From assembly GCA_035551455.1 (NCBI GenBank), contig DASZMZ010000042.1, positions 1 to 5,771 of the forward strand: 5,771 nucleotides of DNA, read 5' to 3'. Below the pieces are notes generated by a model. The model saw only the letters and a program-made list of their open reading frames with translations. It was not told the origin of the DNA and did no database searches. Below are positions 5,707-5,771 of this stretch, one piece after another. A program made the position numbers and the translations under genes. This DNA comes from Sulfopaludibacter sp035551455 (GTDB lineage: Bacteria > Acidobacteriota > Terriglobia > Bryobacterales > Bryobacteraceae). Within the stretch, counting starts at the first letter, position 1. Every line of letters starts with the position of its first letter.

Positions 5707-5771
5707 GTGCACCTGTTGTCACTGGAGTCCACCAACCTGGACCGAGTCGGCTATGACCCGGGCAGCCAAGA
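5707..5771 (+). CDS. N-terminal start of a probable KTSC-domain protein (3' end outside window)
   Basis: The frame from GTG 5707 is open for 21 codons to the window edge. It reads LLSLESTNLDRVGYDPGSQ after the first two residues. This matches my memory of the start of the KTSC domain (named after the C-terminus of lysyl-tRNA synthetase), where a short strand with Ser-Ser is followed by a (V/I)GYD turn and then a beta hairpin ending in a VP motif. Such proteins are usually about 70 residues long, stand alone, and have no firmly established function. Only the first third can be seen, so both family and length remain provisional. A strong SD and a separate promoter suggest it is not part of the grpE-dnaJ operon. 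Confidence 0.6.
   Translation, partial: MHLLSLESTNLDRVGYDPGSQ

Overview
The window is GC-rich bacterial DNA. Codons in most genes end in C. The codon style, the sparse Shine-Dalgarno (SD) sites and the gene content suggest Acidobacteriota (Bryobacter/Solibacter-like), but this is an impression and not a proven assignment. All real genes lie on the + strand, and three modules can be told apart.

Module 1 (2-472) is the 3' end of a small gene followed 9 bp later by a complete Doc/Fic-fold toxin (83-472). The partial gene is probably the antitoxin. The toxin keeps the full catalytic motif, including the lysine typical of Doc kinases, so it looks functional. Its codon use is more mixed than that of the genes downstream, which fits a mobile toxin-antitoxin module.

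Module 2 (515-3897) is a tight three-gene operon: an ornithine cyclodeaminase/mu-crystallin family NAD(P)-dependent enzyme, a class I/II PLP aminotransferase that starts at a TTG overlapping the previous stop, and a 12-TM APC-type amino acid permease that starts 6 nt after the aminotransferase stop. Together they suggest import (or exchange) and conversion of an amino or imino acid whose identity cannot be read from the sequence. This is the least explained part of the window.

Module 3 (3938-5634) is a heat-shock co-chaperone pair, grpE-dnaJ, behind a candidate extended -10 promoter. GrpE (nucleotide exchange) and DnaJ (J-protein with four zinc-binding repeats) both serve DnaK, which is not in the window. 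A short spacer with a weak hairpin/T-tract and a candidate promoter follows. The window then ends in the first 21 codons of what looks like a KTSC-domain protein with a strong SD.

I found no RNA genes, CRISPR arrays, insertion sequences or long repeats, and no gene-free stretch longer than about 75 bp. Nothing here is clearly a new biological system; the best leads are the unassigned amino acid operon and the Doc module with its cut-off partner.
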